A model generated the notes under the pieces. The model ran no database searches. It was given only the letters and a program-made list of their open reading frames with translations, and was not told the DNA's origin. A DNA stretch of 64,000 bases from positions 1 to 64,000 of the forward strand of contig NZ_SBIK01000005.1 in assembly GCF_006503695.1 (NCBI RefSeq), in the 5' to 3' direction. The translations under genes were made by a program, and so were the position numbers. The DNA comes from Tepidiphilus succinatimandens (lineage in GTDB: Bacteria > Pseudomonadota > Gammaproteobacteria > Burkholderiales > Rhodocyclaceae). Shown one piece after another: positions 24,323 through 34,600 of this stretch; the stretch's first letter is position 1, and each line of letters opens with the position of its first letter.

Positions 24323-24886
24323 TCAGGAGCCTTGGTACTGGCTTTCGAGGATGACGGTAGCGCCTGGCGTGCGGACGGCGCGAACGGTGACGCGGTAGCG
24401 GCGACCAAGACAATTGGGAGGCACGGGATTTTCCCGGTCGCAGAGGTACCAGTTGGGGTAAGTGCCCAGGTATTCGTAGAAGCCTTCGACAGGCAGGGGA
24501 ACGTCCGGTGGGCTGAGAATGGAAATCCAGCCGGTGAAGGAAGAGTCTTTCCAACGGGGTGTGCAATCGGCGTCGGGAGGGGCGCATAGGCCACCACTGC
24601 AGGAGGTTTGATTACATACGCCATCGGTATTGTTCGGTTGTGCAGTGGGCGGGGTGCTTTGTAGGGCAAGCGCTTCGGCGCGGCGCAATCCAGCTTCGGC
24701 CGATTGGAAGGCGATGGCGCGATCGAAGATGCCGCTGGCCATCTTCTCTTCCTGGGCGACGAAACGGGTGGCACCGAGCGCGATGAGGGTGACGATCACC
24801 AGTAGGATGAGGGTGGTGGCGAGCGCAGCCCCGCGTTGGCCGAGGGGTACGGAGGGCGAAGGAAGGCGGAGGGGAAGGGGTGCCAT
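24323..24886 (-). CDS. pilX: PilX-like minor pilin assembly protein
   Basis: A 187-residue protein with a membrane helix at about 20-40 preceded by LGQRGAALATTLILL. This fits PilX, which lacks the strict FTLxE prepilin motif but keeps a glycine before the helix. It has QEEKMASGIFDRAIAFQSAEAGLRRAE, the conserved PilX block, then a variable, cysteine-containing tail. It belongs to the minor-pilin priming complex and is encoded directly before pilY1 with a 20-base gap. Confidence 0.87.
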   Translation of the reverse strand: MAPLPLRLPSPSVPLGQRGAALATTLILLVIVTLIALGATRFVAQEEKMASGIFDRAIAFQSAEAGLRRAEALALQSTPPTAQPNNTDGVCNQTSCSGGLCAPPDADCTPRWKDSSFTGWISILSPPDVPLPVEGFYEYLGTYPNWYLCDRENPVPPNCLGRRYRVTVRAVRTPGATVILESQYQGS

Positions 24887-24896
24887 GGCGGAAACC

Positions 24897-25880
24897 TCAG
24901 CTCAGGCGGTTGCGCAAGGCAATGGTGAAGGGGTATTCACGGCGCAGGGGTTGGCCGTCGGTGCCGATTCTGTCCGTGGAAACGCTGCGTACCATGATGC
25001 GCACGGCCCGGACCTTGGTCCAGTCGGTGACGCTGGCGATGGGTTGGTAGGTCGTGCCGCCAACGGAGAGAAAACTCAGGGAGAGTTGATCGATGTCAGG
25101 GACCATTTCTACGGCGGCGTCGTTGCCGACCTTGCGGTAGAGAGAGGTGCCGCCGCGGTCGTTGGTGCCGACGTACCAGAGGACGTGCTGGAACTTCAAG
25201 AGGGTGCCGCCGGTGAAATTGCGGCAAGAGGCGGGTTGGGGGGCCGCGCCGCCGCTGCCGCAGATGACGGGGGTACTGAGGCATTTGGTGCAGTTGCCGG
25301 GGGCGATGCTGTTGCCGTCGTTGTGGACGACCGTCAGGCTGCTGCTGTTCACCTTGGTCGCTTGGAAGATGGCGGCATCAGGCCCTTCGCATAGAAAAAG
25401 GATGTCTCCTACATCGAGGCCAGTGGTGGAGGAGAGGGTGAGGGTGGCGGCAGCGGGATTGTGATCGGTGACGTGGATTTCATTGGAAGGGTCGCTCCCC
25501 TTGACGATGGAGAGCACGGGGCTGCCGGCGGCGACGTTGGAGGGGGCGGGTGAGGGGAGCGTCTCGCCGGGGGCGTAGGCGGTGAGGGATTCTCCTTGCC
25601 AGCTCCATGTGGCGGGGGTTCCATTGAGAACGTTGGCGAAATTCGTGGCGCCGCAGGCCGTGGCGCCGGCCTCGCGTACGTCGCGCGCCATGAGCTCGAA
25701 GGCGAAGCGCAGGTTCTCCTGCATGCGCGCGAGGTTTTCGGTGGTGCGGTAGGTCTGCCGGTTGGTGAGGAAGAGGTTGACGACCGCGCCGATGACGACG
25801 AGGCCGAGCACGAGGGCGACCATCAGTTCGACCAGGGTGAGGCCGCGCTGGCGCAGGGGGGAGGAAGGGCGGTTTTTCAT
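24897..25880 (-). CDS. pilW: PilW minor pilin
   Basis: A 327-residue prepilin-like protein with [19 protein letters not shown] (type III signal), followed by [37 protein letters not shown], a hallmark of PilW. The large C-terminal domain has several cysteines. It is part of the fimT-pilV-pilW-pilX set. Its ATG overlaps the pilV stop (ATGA). Confidence 0.9.
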   Translation of the reverse strand: MKNRPSSPLRQRGLTLVELMVALVLGLVVIGAVVNLFLTNRQTYRTTENLARMQENLRFAFELMARDVREAGATACGATNFANVLNGTPATWSWQGESLTAYAPGETLPSPAPSNVAAGSPVLSIVKGSDPSNEIHVTDHNPAAATLTLSSTTGLDVGDILFLCEGPDAAIFQATKVNSSSLTVVHNDGNSIAPGNCTKCLSTPVICGSGGAAPQPASCRNFTGGTLLKFQHVLWYVGTNDRGGTSLYRKVGNDAAVEMVPDIDQLSLSFLSVGGTTYQPIASVTDWTKVRAVRIMVRSVSTDRIGTDGQPLRREYPFTIALRNRLS

Positions 25881-26398
25881 AGACGACTCGTGACCGAGAT
25901 GAGGGTTGCGGGCTTGCCGCCGAGGCAGTTTCCACTGTCGGTGTTGTCGCCGCCGGCGCTGTCGTCCCAGCAGACTTCGACGCGATAGGTGAAGGTGTCG
26001 GCGTCGATGGCGGTGACGCGACCACAGGCGGAGGGGTGCACCAAAGGGGGATTGCTCGACGTGCCGCGCATGCTGTCGATCCAGGTTTTGAGGTCGGAGA
26101 GGGGGAGCGTCGATCCGCTGGGAGCGCTGCAGCGCCAATCCGATGAGACGTAGGCAGCAGCGAGGGTAGAGCGGGTTCCTGGGTCCGTCGTGCTCATCAC
26201 CGCCGCGCGCATGGCGTCGAGGATGGTGTAGGCGGACATGACGGCGGCGGAGCGTTCGTAGCTGGAGTTGGCCGCGGCGAGCGTGCGAGCCTGCAGTCCC
26301 GCCAGGCCCAGCAGGCCGATGGCGAAAATGAGGGCGGCGATCAGCACTTCGAGGAGGCTGAAGCCGCGTTGTCGGAATGGGTGAGCGCGGAAAGGCAT
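25877..26398 (-). CDS. pilV: PilV minor pilin
   Basis: A 173-residue prepilin with leader [12 protein letters not shown] and the processing site [13 protein letters not shown], typical of PilV. The globular part contains cysteines consistent with a disulfide. The start at 26398 gives a 12-residue leader; more distant in-frame starts would overlap fimT. It is coupled to pilW by a four-base overlap. Confidence 0.88.
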   Translation of the reverse strand: MPFRAHPFRQRGFSLLEVLIAALIFAIGLLGLAGLQARTLAAANSSYERSAAVMSAYTILDAMRAAVMSTTDPGTRSTLAAAYVSSDWRCSAPSGSTLPLSDLKTWIDSMRGTSSNPPLVHPSACGRVTAIDADTFTYRVEVCWDDSAGGDNTDSGNCLGGKPATLISVTSRL

Positions 26399-26409
26399 GG
26401 CATGGAGTC

Positions 26410-26988
26410 TCAAGGCGACGGGCAGGTTGAAGCAACGCCCGTCGGGGTGGTGAGGACGATGCGCCCGGAGGCGATCAGCACCAGATCGCGCGCGCGGCGA
26501 TCGTTGGTGAGCGCGGTGCTGATGGAGCACACGCGCAGGGTGCCGGCGAGAAAGGCGCCGTTGAGTTGTTTGCTCGCGCCGTCGGCAGTGAAGGAGGCGT
26601 AGGAGGAAAGGGGGGCGTTGGCGACCGCCACGATGCCGGCCGGCAGTGGACCGCCGCGAAAGAGGATGTCGTTGGCGCTCTCGGGGGCGGGCGTATTTCC
26701 GGGCGTTTGGTCGACGAAGGCGATCCAGCCGTCACGCCAGGCGCCGGAGCACGCGGTGGCGGTGGGGGCGGCGGGGCAGACGGTGACGCGGACGTTGCGG
26801 CGGATGGCTTCGGTGCGCGCCGTTTGCAGGGCCGCGACGAGTTCGTTGGTGGCGGAGGTGAGGCGGTTCGAGGCGATGAGGGGGGCGAACGCCGGGATGC
26901 CGATGGCGAGCAGGATCGCGAGCATGGCGATCGCGACCATCAGTTCGACGAGGGTGAACCCCGCTGCGTGGCAGGATGGCTGGTGCAT
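26410..26988 (-). CDS. fimT: GspH/FimT family pseudopilin
   Basis: A 192-residue prepilin with leader [10 protein letters not shown] and [41 protein letters not shown] follows, typical of GspH/FimT, and two cysteines bracket a loop. It is first in the minor-pilin cluster, with an AAGGAGCAGG ribosome site and a good predicted promoter upstream. FimT homologues have been linked to DNA uptake, but this role is not shown here. Confidence 0.88.
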   Translation of the reverse strand: MHQPSCHAAGFTLVELMVAIAMLAILLAIGIPAFAPLIASNRLTSATNELVAALQTARTEAIRRNVRVTVCPAAPTATACSGAWRDGWIAFVDQTPGNTPAPESANDILFRGGPLPAGIVAVANAPLSSYASFTADGASKQLNGAFLAGTLRVCSISTALTNDRRARDLVLIASGRIVLTTPTGVASTCPSP

Positions 26989-27016
26989 TCCCTGCTCCTT
27001 GCCGACATTGTAATTT

Positions 27017-27045
27017 ATTATGACGCTGTCTGAGCGAGAATGCAA
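27017..27045 (-). promoter_or_regulatory. Predicted promoter of the minor-pilin operon
   Basis: Minus strand -35 TTGCAT (27045-27040), 17-base spacer, -10 CATAAT (27022-27017), about 30 bases before the fimT ATG. It looks like a sigma-70 promoter; I see no sigma-54 element. Confidence 0.55.
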
Positions 27046-27081
27046 GACGAAGAGATCCGGCCTGATTGCGATGTGGGACTG

Positions 27082-28488
27082 TTACAGCACCTCCGCCGCA
27101 TAGTCCGCGAGCCGGGAGCGTTCGCCGCGCGACAGCAGCACGTGGCCGCCGTGGGGCCAGCCTTTCATGCGCTCCACCACGTAGGTGAGCCCGGAGCTGC
27201 CTTCGGTGAGGTAGGGGGTGTCGATCTGGGCGAGGTTGCCCATGCATACCACCTTGCTGCCAGGGCCGGCGCGGGTGATGAGCGTGCGCATCTGCTTGGG
27301 CGTGAGGTTTTGCGCTTCGTCGAGCACGAGGAACTTGCGCACGAAGGTGCGTCCGCGCATGAAGTTGAGGCTCTTCACCTTGACCTTGCTGCGCACCAGG
27401 TCCCCGGTGGTGGCGCGGCCCCAGTCGCCGCCTTCGTGGGCGCCGCCCAGGAGCACTTCGAGGTTGTCTTCGAGGGCGCCCATCCAGGGGGTCATCTTTT
27501 CTTCTTCGCTGCCGGGAAGAAAGCCGATGTCTTCGCCAATCGGTACGGTGGTGCGGGTGAAGATGACTTCGGTGTAGCGTTTCTGCTCGAAGGTTTGCGC
27601 GAGCGCGGCGGCGAGCGTGAGGAGCGTCTTGCCGGTGCCGGCCTGCCCGAGCAGGGTGACGAAGTCGATTTCGGGGTCGAGCAGCAGGTCGAGGGCGAAG
27701 TTTTGCTCGCGGTTGCGCGCGGTGATGCCCCAGACGGCGTTTTTCTCGTGGCGGCGGTCGGTGAGGGTGCGCAGCACGGCGCGCTTGCCCTCCAGGGCGA
27801 CGACGCGCGCTTCCAGCGGCTGCGGCCCTTCGAGATAGACGAATTCGTTGAGGAGGAGCTCGGGCACGATCGGTCCCTGGATGCGGTACCAGTCGTGGCC
27901 GGCGTCGCGCCAGGATTCCAGCCCTTTGGCGTGGGTCTCCCAGAAGTCGGGCGGCAGCGCCCGCACGCCGGGATAGACGAGGTCGGTGTCTTCGAGGATT
28001 TTGTCGTTGCGGTAATCTTGCGCGGCAAGCCCCAGCGCGCGGGCCTTGATGCGCAGGTTGATGTCCTTGGAGACGAGGATCACCGGGCGTGGGGCGAGGC
28101 GCTGCGCCATGGCCTTGACCACGGCGAGGATCTGGTTGTCGGCGCGCGACAGCGGCAGGCTCGTGGGGAGTTCCGCTTCCAGCGCTTCGGTCTGCAGGTA
28201 GAGCCGGCCCGTGGCCTGGCCGCCGGAGGGGCCGGAGAGGTCGAACCCTTCGGCGAGCGAGGCTTCGCGGCCGCTGACGATGGCTTCGAGCGCGCGGCTC
28301 GCCTGGCGGGCGTTGCGCGCCACCTCCGAGAGCCCTTTCTTGTGCGTGTCGAGCTCTTCGAGCGCCACCATGGGCAGGAAGAGGTCGTGTTCCTCGAAAC
28401 GAAAGAGCGCCGTGGGGTCGTGCATGAGCACGTTGGTGTCGATGACGTAGAGCTTGCGTTCGGCGGCGTTCGGGCGGCGGCGGGGCAT
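27082..28488 (-). CDS. PIN-PhoH family protein
   Basis: A 468-residue two-domain protein. The PIN domain covers about residues 12-150, with VIDTNVLMHD and acidic residues such as RADNQI and VSKDINLR. The PhoH ATPase/helicase domain has Walker A GQAGTGKT near 282-289 and FLVLDEAQNLTPKQ as Walker B. PIN-PhoH proteins act as RNA helicase/nucleases in studied members, and some work as toxin-antitoxin partners. No small antitoxin precedes this one. It is followed upstream on the same strand by the Bcp peroxiredoxin gene, 21 bases away. Confidence 0.92.
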   Translation of the reverse strand: MPRRRPNAAERKLYVIDTNVLMHDPTALFRFEEHDLFLPMVALEELDTHKKGLSEVARNARQASRALEAIVSGREASLAEGFDLSGPSGGQATGRLYLQTEALEAELPTSLPLSRADNQILAVVKAMAQRLAPRPVILVSKDINLRIKARALGLAAQDYRNDKILEDTDLVYPGVRALPPDFWETHAKGLESWRDAGHDWYRIQGPIVPELLLNEFVYLEGPQPLEARVVALEGKRAVLRTLTDRRHEKNAVWGITARNREQNFALDLLLDPEIDFVTLLGQAGTGKTLLTLAAALAQTFEQKRYTEVIFTRTTVPIGEDIGFLPGSEEEKMTPWMGALEDNLEVLLGGAHEGGDWGRATTGDLVRSKVKVKSLNFMRGRTFVRKFLVLDEAQNLTPKQMRTLITRAGPGSKVVCMGNLAQIDTPYLTEGSSGLTYVVERMKGWPHGGHVLLSRGERSRLADYAAEVL

Positions 28489-28509
28489 CGACGGTCCTTT
28501 GGCGGATGT

Positions 28510-28977
28510 TCAGGCGAGGGCTTTTTGCAGGGCGGCGAGCACTTCCTGGGCGTGGCCGTCGACCTTGACGCCGCGCCACAGGTGCAGGATGCGCCCATCG
28601 GGGCCGATGAGGAAGGTGGAGCGCTCGATGCCGCGCACGGGCTTGCCGTACATCGTCTTGTCCTTGATCACGCCGTAGGCGGAGCAGGCGATCTCGTCGG
28701 GATCGGAGACGAGCTCGAAGGGGAGCTGGTACTTGGCCTTGAAGTTCTCGTGGGATTTGACGCTGTCGCGCGACACGCCCAGGATCACGGCGCCGAGGGC
28801 GGAGAATTCGGGGGTGAGGTCGCGAAAGGCGATGGCTTCGTTGGTGCAGCCGGGGGTGTTGTCCTTGGGGTAGAAGTAGAGGACGACGGGGCGGCCGCGC
28901 AGGGCCGAGAGGGTGATTTCCTGGCCGCCGGTGGCGGGCAAGGTGAAATCGGGGGCAAGGGTGCCGGGTTCGAGCAT
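28510..28977 (-). CDS. bcp: Peroxiredoxin of the Bcp/PrxQ family
   Basis: A 155-residue thiol peroxidase with the peroxidatic Cys44 in PKDNTPGCT. The resolving cysteine five residues on in many PrxQ enzymes is replaced by Ile49 (TNEAIAF), and the alternative helix-3 position is Lys (SHENFKAK). The only other cysteine, Cys98, sits where a non-essential one occurs in E. coli. It probably works as a 1-Cys enzyme or is reduced directly by a partner. It is encoded with phoH and the Mth938-like gene on the minus strand. Confidence 0.92.
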   Translation of the reverse strand: MLEPGTLAPDFTLPATGGQEITLSALRGRPVVLYFYPKDNTPGCTNEAIAFRDLTPEFSALGAVILGVSRDSVKSHENFKAKYQLPFELVSDPDEIACSAYGVIKDKTMYGKPVRGIERSTFLIGPDGRILHLWRGVKVDGHAQEVLAALQKALA

Positions 28978-28994
28978 GATCGTCTCCTGCCGTA

Positions 28995-29363
28995 TCAGGT
29001 GAGGATGAGGCCAGCGACGACGCGGCGGCCTTCGCTGGCGGTGACATTATAGGTGCGGCAGGCGGCCGCGAGTGTCATGAATTCGAAACCTTGGCCGGCG
29101 GCGGCGAGCCGGCGCAGCAGCGGCACGGGGGGGCGGCGCAGGGTGGCGCCGGTGGCGATCAGCACGAGCTCGGGGCGCAGGGCGAGGAGGGGTTCGAGCG
29201 CCGGTTCGTCGAGCGCATCGAACCCGCCCTCGAACCAGGGGGCGACGGTTTCGGGGGTGAGGATGAGGTTGGTTTCGTGGCGTTGGCGGTCGATCTCGAC
29301 CCAGCCGGGGCCGTGGGCGGTGACGAGGCGGATGTCGCGGGGCTGCTCGAGGCGAAATTCCAT
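28995..29363 (-). CDS. Mth938-like (DUF498) domain protein
   Basis: A 122-residue protein of the Mth938/NDUFAF3 fold, with GWVEIDRQRHETNLILTP, ELVLIATGATLRRP and AACRTYNVTASEGRRVVAGLI. The mitochondrial relative assists complex I assembly, but bacterial members are functionally uncharacterised. The ATG at 29363 starts the domain and follows GGGAAGAAG; a longer frame upstream gives a low-complexity basic extension and is less likely. It diverges from the aminotransferase gene. Confidence 0.85.
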   Translation of the reverse strand: MEFRLEQPRDIRLVTAHGPGWVEIDRQRHETNLILTPETVAPWFEGGFDALDEPALEPLLALRPELVLIATGATLRRPPVPLLRRLAAAGQGFEFMTLAAACRTYNVTASEGRRVVAGLILT

Positions 29364-29467
29364 GATCTTCTTCCCGGGGAAATTGCCGCAAGGCGGTAAT
29401 TTTTGGCTAAGATTACCGTTTCGCGCCCGGCCGGGCAAGGCGGGCGCTTTCGTGCGAGGACGCAAAC

Positions 29468-30814
29468 ATGGGAATGCGCAGCGGAAACGTGGTGCCGGTA
29501 CGGCAGGGGCAGACGGAGAAAGAAGCGCCGGAGGCGGTGGTCGAGGCCGCGCCGCCGTCTTTGCGCCGTATCCTGAAATCGTCCAAGCTCGACGACGTCT
29601 GCTATGACATCCGCGGGCCGGTGCTGGCGCGCGCCAAGCAGATGGAGGAAGACGGCCACAAGATCATCAAGCTCAACATCGGCAACCTCGCGCCCTTCGG
29701 TTTCGAGCCGCCCGAGGAGATCGTGGTCGACGTGATCCGCAACCTGCGCGAGGCAGGGGGCTATTCCGATTCCAAGGGGCTCTTCTCGGCGCGCAAGGCG
29801 GTGGTGCACTACACGCAGCAGAAGGGGATCGCCGGGGTGGACGTGGAGGACGTGATCCTGGGCAACGGCGTCTCCGAGCTCATCGTGATGAGCCTGCAGG
29901 CGCTGCTCGAGCACGGCGACGAGGTGCTGGTGCCCTCGCCCGATTATCCGCTGTGGACGGCGGCGGTGAGCCTGGCGGGCGGCAAGCCGCGGCATTACTT
30001 GTGCGACGAGGCGTCCGACTGGTTGCCGGATCTGGCCGACATCCGCAAGAAGGTCTCGCTGCGCACCAAGGCGATCGTGGTCATCAATCCGAACAACCCC
30101 ACGGGGGCGCTCTATCCGCGCGAGATCCTGGAAGGCATCGTGCAGATCGCGCGCGAGCACCAGCTGATCGTGTTCGCCGACGAGATCTACGACAAGATGC
30201 TCTACGACGGCAACACGCATACCTCGATCGCGTCGTTGGCCGACGACGTGCTCTTCATCACGATGAACGGGCTGTCCAAGAATTACCGCGCCTGCGGCTA
30301 TCGCGCCGGCTGGATGGTGATTTCGGGCGAGAAGCGGCACGCGGCCGACTACATCGAGGGGCTCAACATGCTCGCTTCGATGCGCCTGTGCTCCAACGTG
30401 CCGGGGCAGATGGCGATCCAGACCGCCTTGGGCGGGTATCAGAGCATCCAGGATCTGGTGGCGCCGCAGGGGCGGCTCACGCGCCAGCGCGACACGGCGC
30501 ATGCGCTCTTGAGCCGGATTCCCGGCGTGTCTGTGGTCAAGGCCAAGGCGACGCTCTATATGTTCCCGCGGCTGGATCCGAAGGTGTATCCGATCGCCGA
30601 CGATCAGGAGTTCATCCTCCAGTTGCTGGAGGAGGAAAAGGTGCTGCTGGTGCAGGGCACGGGGTTCAACTGGCCGCAACCGGATCATTTCCGCATGGTG
30701 TTTCTGCCGCACGTCGACGATCTGCACGAGTCGATCGGGCGCATCGAGCGCTTTCTGGAGCGCTACCGGCGACGGCATCAGGTGGTGATGGGTTCAGCGA
30801 AAAAGGATAAATGA
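29468..30814 (+). CDS. alaA: AlaA-type alanine aminotransferase (pyridoxal phosphate)
   Basis: A 448-residue class I/II aminotransferase that makes alanine from pyruvate and glutamate. YDIRGPVLARAKQMEE and KIIKLNIGNLAPFGFE are hallmarks of the AlaA/YfbQ group; NPNNPTGA and DEIYDKMLYD are also present. The PLP lysine is Lys271 in GLSKNYRACGYRAGW. A 40-residue Glu/Pro-rich N-terminal extension precedes the usual family start; whether it is translated is uncertain, since the next good start is far inside. It sits four bases before hom, as in many betaproteobacteria. Confidence 0.9.
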   Translation: MGMRSGNVVPVRQGQTEKEAPEAVVEAAPPSLRRILKSSKLDDVCYDIRGPVLARAKQMEEDGHKIIKLNIGNLAPFGFEPPEEIVVDVIRNLREAGGYSDSKGLFSARKAVVHYTQQKGIAGVDVEDVILGNGVSELIVMSLQALLEHGDEVLVPSPDYPLWTAAVSLAGGKPRHYLCDEASDWLPDLADIRKKVSLRTKAIVVINPNNPTGALYPREILEGIVQIAREHQLIVFADEIYDKMLYDGNTHTSIASLADDVLFITMNGLSKNYRACGYRAGWMVISGEKRHAADYIEGLNMLASMRLCSNVPGQMAIQTALGGYQSIQDLVAPQGRLTRQRDTAHALLSRIPGVSVVKAKATLYMFPRLDPKVYPIADDQEFILQLLEEEKVLLVQGTGFNWPQPDHFRMVFLPHVDDLHESIGRIERFLERYRRRHQVVMGSAKKDK

Positions 30815-30817
30815 CAA

Positions 30818-32131
30818 ATGACGATGAAGGCGATGCAGGTGGGGCTGTTGGGGATCGGGACCGTCGGTGGCGGGACGTGGCGCGTGCTGCAGCGCAACGC
30901 CGAGGAGATCACGCGCCGTGCCGGGCGGCCGATCCGCATCACGCGGGTGGCCGACCGCGACGTGGAGCGCGCCCGGGCGCTCACCGCCGGGGCGGCGGAG
31001 GTGACGGACGATGCCTTCGCCGTGGTGCGCGCACCGGACATCGACATCGTGGTCGAACTCATCGGCGGCTACACCCTCGCCAAGGATCTCGTGCTCGCGG
31101 CGATCGAGGCGGGCAAGCACGTGGTCACCGCCAATAAGGCGCTGCTCGCCGTGCACGGCAATGAGATCTTCGCCCGGGCCCAGGAGAGGGGCGTGATGGT
31201 GGCGTTCGAGGCGGCGGTGGCCGGCGGCATCCCCATCATCAAGGCGCTGCGCGAGGGCCTCACCGCCAACCGCATCGAGTGGGTGGCCGGTATCATCAAC
31301 GGCACCACCAATTACATCCTCACGCAGATGCGCGAGCGCGGCGTGACCTTTGCCCAGGCGCTCACCGAGGCGCAGCAGCTCGGCTACGCCGAGGCCGATC
31401 CGACCTTCGACGTGGAAGGAATCGACGCGGCGCACAAGGCCACGCTCATGGCCTCGATCGCCTTCGGCGTGCCGATCCAGTTCGAGCGCGCCTACGTGGA
31501 GGGGATCACCCGGATCGAGCCGCGCGACGTGGCCTATGCCGAGGAGCTCGGCTATCGTCTGAAACTGCTGGGGATCGCCAAGCGCCGCGAAGGCGGATTC
31601 GAGCTGAGGGTGCATCCCACCCTGGTGCCGGCCGATCACCTTCTCGCCAACGTCAACGGCGCCATGAACGCGGTCCTGGTCAAGGGCGACGCGGTGGGGC
31701 AGACGATGTTCTACGGCAAAGGGGCAGGGGCGGAGCCCACCGCGAGTGCGGTGATCGCCGATCTGGTCGACGTCACGCGGCTGCACACGGCCGATCCCGA
31801 ACACCGGGTGCCGCACCTCGCCTTCCAGCCCGATCAGGTGCGCGAAGTGGCGGCGCTGCCCATCGAGGAGTGCCGTACCGCTTCCTATCTGCGGCTCGCG
31901 GTGGCCGACCGGCCCGGGGTGCTCGCGGAGATCACCCGCGTGCTCGCTGCCGAGGAGATCTCCATCGCGGCCATGATCCAGAAGGCGCCGGCCTGCGGCC
32001 GGGCGGAGATCGTGATGACCACGCACGAGGCGAGCGAAGCGGCGATGAACCGGGCGATCGCGGCGATCGAAACGCTGCCGGCGGTGCAGGGGGCCGTCAC
32101 GCGGCTGCGCATCGAACCGCTCGCGGACTGA
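30818..32131 (+). CDS. hom: Homoserine dehydrogenase
   Basis: A 437-residue enzyme that reduces aspartate semialdehyde to homoserine for threonine, methionine and isoleucine. The NAD(P)-binding GLLGIGTVGGGTW is at the N-terminus. Catalytic-domain blocks VTANKALLA, AAVAGGIPIIK and GIINGTTNYIL follow, and the C-terminal ACT domain (about 355-437) starts at LRLAVADRPGVLAEI. The ACT domain suggests threonine feedback. thrC, often next in this clade, is absent; a LonB-like protease follows instead. Confidence 0.97.
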   Translation: MTMKAMQVGLLGIGTVGGGTWRVLQRNAEEITRRAGRPIRITRVADRDVERARALTAGAAEVTDDAFAVVRAPDIDIVVELIGGYTLAKDLVLAAIEAGKHVVTANKALLAVHGNEIFARAQERGVMVAFEAAVAGGIPIIKALREGLTANRIEWVAGIINGTTNYILTQMRERGVTFAQALTEAQQLGYAEADPTFDVEGIDAAHKATLMASIAFGVPIQFERAYVEGITRIEPRDVAYAEELGYRLKLLGIAKRREGGFELRVHPTLVPADHLLANVNGAMNAVLVKGDAVGQTMFYGKGAGAEPTASAVIADLVDVTRLHTADPEHRVPHLAFQPDQVREVAALPIEECRTASYLRLAVADRPGVLAEITRVLAAEEISIAAMIQKAPACGRAEIVMTTHEASEAAMNRAIAAIETLPAVQGAVTRLRIEPLAD

Positions 32132-32140
32132 CGGCGCGCG

Positions 32141-34600
32141 ATGGACGAATTCGACGGGGAAATGCCGCGGGCGCGCCATCGCCTGCCGGCCGAGTCTTTG
32201 CGCCGGGTCACGGATCCGGCCGCGATCGCGGCGGTGCTGGCCGAGCCGGGCGAGACGGTGCCCGTGGGGCTGGGGCAAGAGCGGGCCGAGGAAGCGCTGC
32301 GCTTCGCTCTGGCGATGAATCACGTGGGTGGCTATCACGTGTTCCTCTTCGGTCTGCCGGGCACGGGGCGACACGCGATCGCGCTGCATCACATCGGGGA
32401 GACGGCCCGCCGCCTACCGGCGCCGGAAGACCTCGCCTACCGCTATGATTTCTCCGACCCGCAGCGCCCGCGCCTGCTCAAGTTGCCCGCGGGCACGGCG
32501 CGCGTGCTCTCCGACGACTTGCAGAATTTCACGCGCCAGCTCGAACCGGCGGTGAACGCGGCCTTCGAGGCGAAAGCCCATCAGGAACGGATCGAGGCGC
32601 TGGAGTCGGCGCACAAGGAGCGCGAGAGCCGGGCGATCGAGGCGATCGTGCAGGCGTGCGCCGAGGATCGGCTCAAGTTGCTGCAGACCGGCGATGGTTG
32701 GGCCTTCGTCCCCGTGGACGAGGCGGGCGAGCCGCTCGAACCGGAGCGCTACGAAGCCCTGCCGGCCAAGGAGAAGGCGCGCATCGAACAGGCAGTGGAG
32801 CGCTGGCGCCAGCGCCTCGTGGAAGTGCTCGACGAATTCCCCGCCTGGCGCGAAGCGCTCTATGCCGCGATCCGGCGCGCCGAGCGCGAGGCGCTCGAAC
32901 CGGTGGTGCGGCACCTGCTCACCCCTTTGCGGGAGAAATACGCCGGTTTGTCCGCGGTGATCGGCCTGCTCGACGAGATCGAGCAGGACATCCTCGACGG
33001 TGAGCGCGAGTGGCTGGAGGACGAGGAAGAGGGCGGACGCAATCCGGCGTTTTCTCCGCTCATCCGCTACCAGATCCACGTGCTGGTGGCGCACGAGGCC
33101 GGTGAGGGTGCGCCGGTGGTGTTCGAAGACAACCCGAGCTATGCCAACCTCGTGGGCTGGGTCGAGACGCTGCAGCAGCTCGGCGAGCGCATCACGCATT
33201 TCCAGCTGATCCGCGCCGGGGCGCTCGCGCGGGCGCGCGGCGGGTTCCTCCTGCTCGATGCCGAGCGTCTGCTCGCCCAGCCGGCGGCCTGGGACGCCTT
33301 GAAACGAGCCCTGCAGCGGCGCGAGGTGCGCATCGAGCCGCCGCCCGAGGCGGCCGGCTGGGGCAGCGTGCGCATGCTGGAACCCGAGCCGATCGACTGC
33401 CCGCTCAAGGTGGTACTCATCGGTACGGCCGACACTTTCCATGCGTTGTTCGATCTGGATGATGATTTCCAGGATCTCTTCAAGATTCCGGCCGAGGCGG
33501 CCGACGACGTGCCGCGCACGCCCGAAACCGAGGCGGGTCTGGCGCGATTGTTGGTGCATCTGGCACGCGAGAACGCCTTGCGACCGCTGTCGGCCGAGGC
33601 GCTGGCAGCAGTGCTCGATCAGGCCGCTCGCGAGGCCGAACATGCCCATCGGCTGACCTTGCGCACGCGAACGCTGGTGGATCTGCTGCGAGAGGCGGAC
33701 GCCCTGACGCATGCCGATGCAGCGCAGGAGATCACAGTGGAAGCCGTGCGTGCGGCAGTGGCGGCGCGTGAGCGGCGCCTTGCCCGTCATGCCGAGGAGA
33801 CGATCGAGGCGATGCTCGAGGGGGAGCTCCTCATTTCTACCGAGGGCGCGCGCGCCGGGCAGATCAATGGCCTGGTGGTGGTCGACGTCGCGCATCAGAG
33901 CTACGGCTATCCGGTGCGCATCACCGCCACGGTGCGCCTGGGCGGCGAGGGCGAGGTCGTCGACATCGAACGCGAGACCGAGCTCGGCGGGGCCATCCAC
34001 TCCAAGGGGGTGATGATCCTCGCGTCTTTCCTTGCCGGGCGCTTCGGCCGCCATCAGCCGCTGTCGCTGTCGGCGAGCCTGGTGATGGAGCAATCCTACG
34101 CCTTCGTCGAGGGCGATTCGGCTTCGCTCGCGGAGCTGTGCGCCCTGCTGTCGGCCATCTCCGGCCTGCCGCTCGCCCAGGGAATCGCGGTGACCGGCTC
34201 GGTCAATCAGTTTGGCGAGGTGCAGGTGATCGGCGGCGTGAACGAGAAGATCGAAGGGTTCTTCGCCCTGTGCGCCCGCCGGAGACTCACCGGCGAGCAG
34301 GGGGTGATCATCCCCCGGGGCAACGTGCGCCATCTGATGCTGCGCGAGGAAGTGGTCGAGGCCGTCCGGGCGGGCCGTTTCTCGATCTGGACGGTGGAGA
34401 CGGTGGACGAGGCGATGGCCCTGCTCACCGGCCTCCCCGCCGGTGCACCCGACGGGCGCATTCCCACCGGGCGAGCACGCACGGTGAACGAGGCAGTCGC
34501 GGCGCAGCTGCGCCGCATGGCCGAGATCCATGCCGCCGCCGGCGAGGGAACGCCGCTGCGCAGGCGTTGGCGCCGGCGGGAGAAGGAGGGCGGGGATTGA
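32141..34600 (+). CDS. LonB-like ATP-dependent protease (AAA domain plus S16 protease)
   Basis: An 819-residue protease. The N-terminal AAA-type region has [13 protein letters not shown] near residue 70, with Arg instead of the Walker A Lys, as in LonB-like proteins. A long charged helical insert covers about 130-300. The C-terminal Lon peptidase domain has Ser660 (EGDSAS) and Lys703 (GVNEKIEG), 43 residues apart as in Lon. It has no Lon N-terminal substrate domain and no membrane helices. ATP hydrolysis may be weak or absent. It starts 10 bases after hom; crcB starts within its stop codon. Confidence 0.9.
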   Translation: MDEFDGEMPRARHRLPAESLRRVTDPAAIAAVLAEPGETVPVGLGQERAEEALRFALAMNHVGGYHVFLFGLPGTGRHAIALHHIGETARRLPAPEDLAYRYDFSDPQRPRLLKLPAGTARVLSDDLQNFTRQLEPAVNAAFEAKAHQERIEALESAHKERESRAIEAIVQACAEDRLKLLQTGDGWAFVPVDEAGEPLEPERYEALPAKEKARIEQAVERWRQRLVEVLDEFPAWREALYAAIRRAEREALEPVVRHLLTPLREKYAGLSAVIGLLDEIEQDILDGEREWLEDEEEGGRNPAFSPLIRYQIHVLVAHEAGEGAPVVFEDNPSYANLVGWVETLQQLGERITHFQLIRAGALARARGGFLLLDAERLLAQPAAWDALKRALQRREVRIEPPPEAAGWGSVRMLEPEPIDCPLKVVLIGTADTFHALFDLDDDFQDLFKIPAEAADDVPRTPETEAGLARLLVHLARENALRPLSAEALAAVLDQAAREAEHAHRLTLRTRTLVDLLREADALTHADAAQEITVEAVRAAVAARERRLARHAEETIEAMLEGELLISTEGARAGQINGLVVVDVAHQSYGYPVRITATVRLGGEGEVVDIERETELGGAIHSKGVMILASFLAGRFGRHQPLSLSASLVMEQSYAFVEGDSASLAELCALLSAISGLPLAQGIAVTGSVNQFGEVQVIGGVNEKIEGFFALCARRRLTGEQGVIIPRGNVRHLMLREEVVEAVRAGRFSIWTVETVDEAMALLTGLPAGAPDGRIPTGRARTVNEAVAAQLRRMAEIHAAAGEGTPLRRRWRRREKEGGD

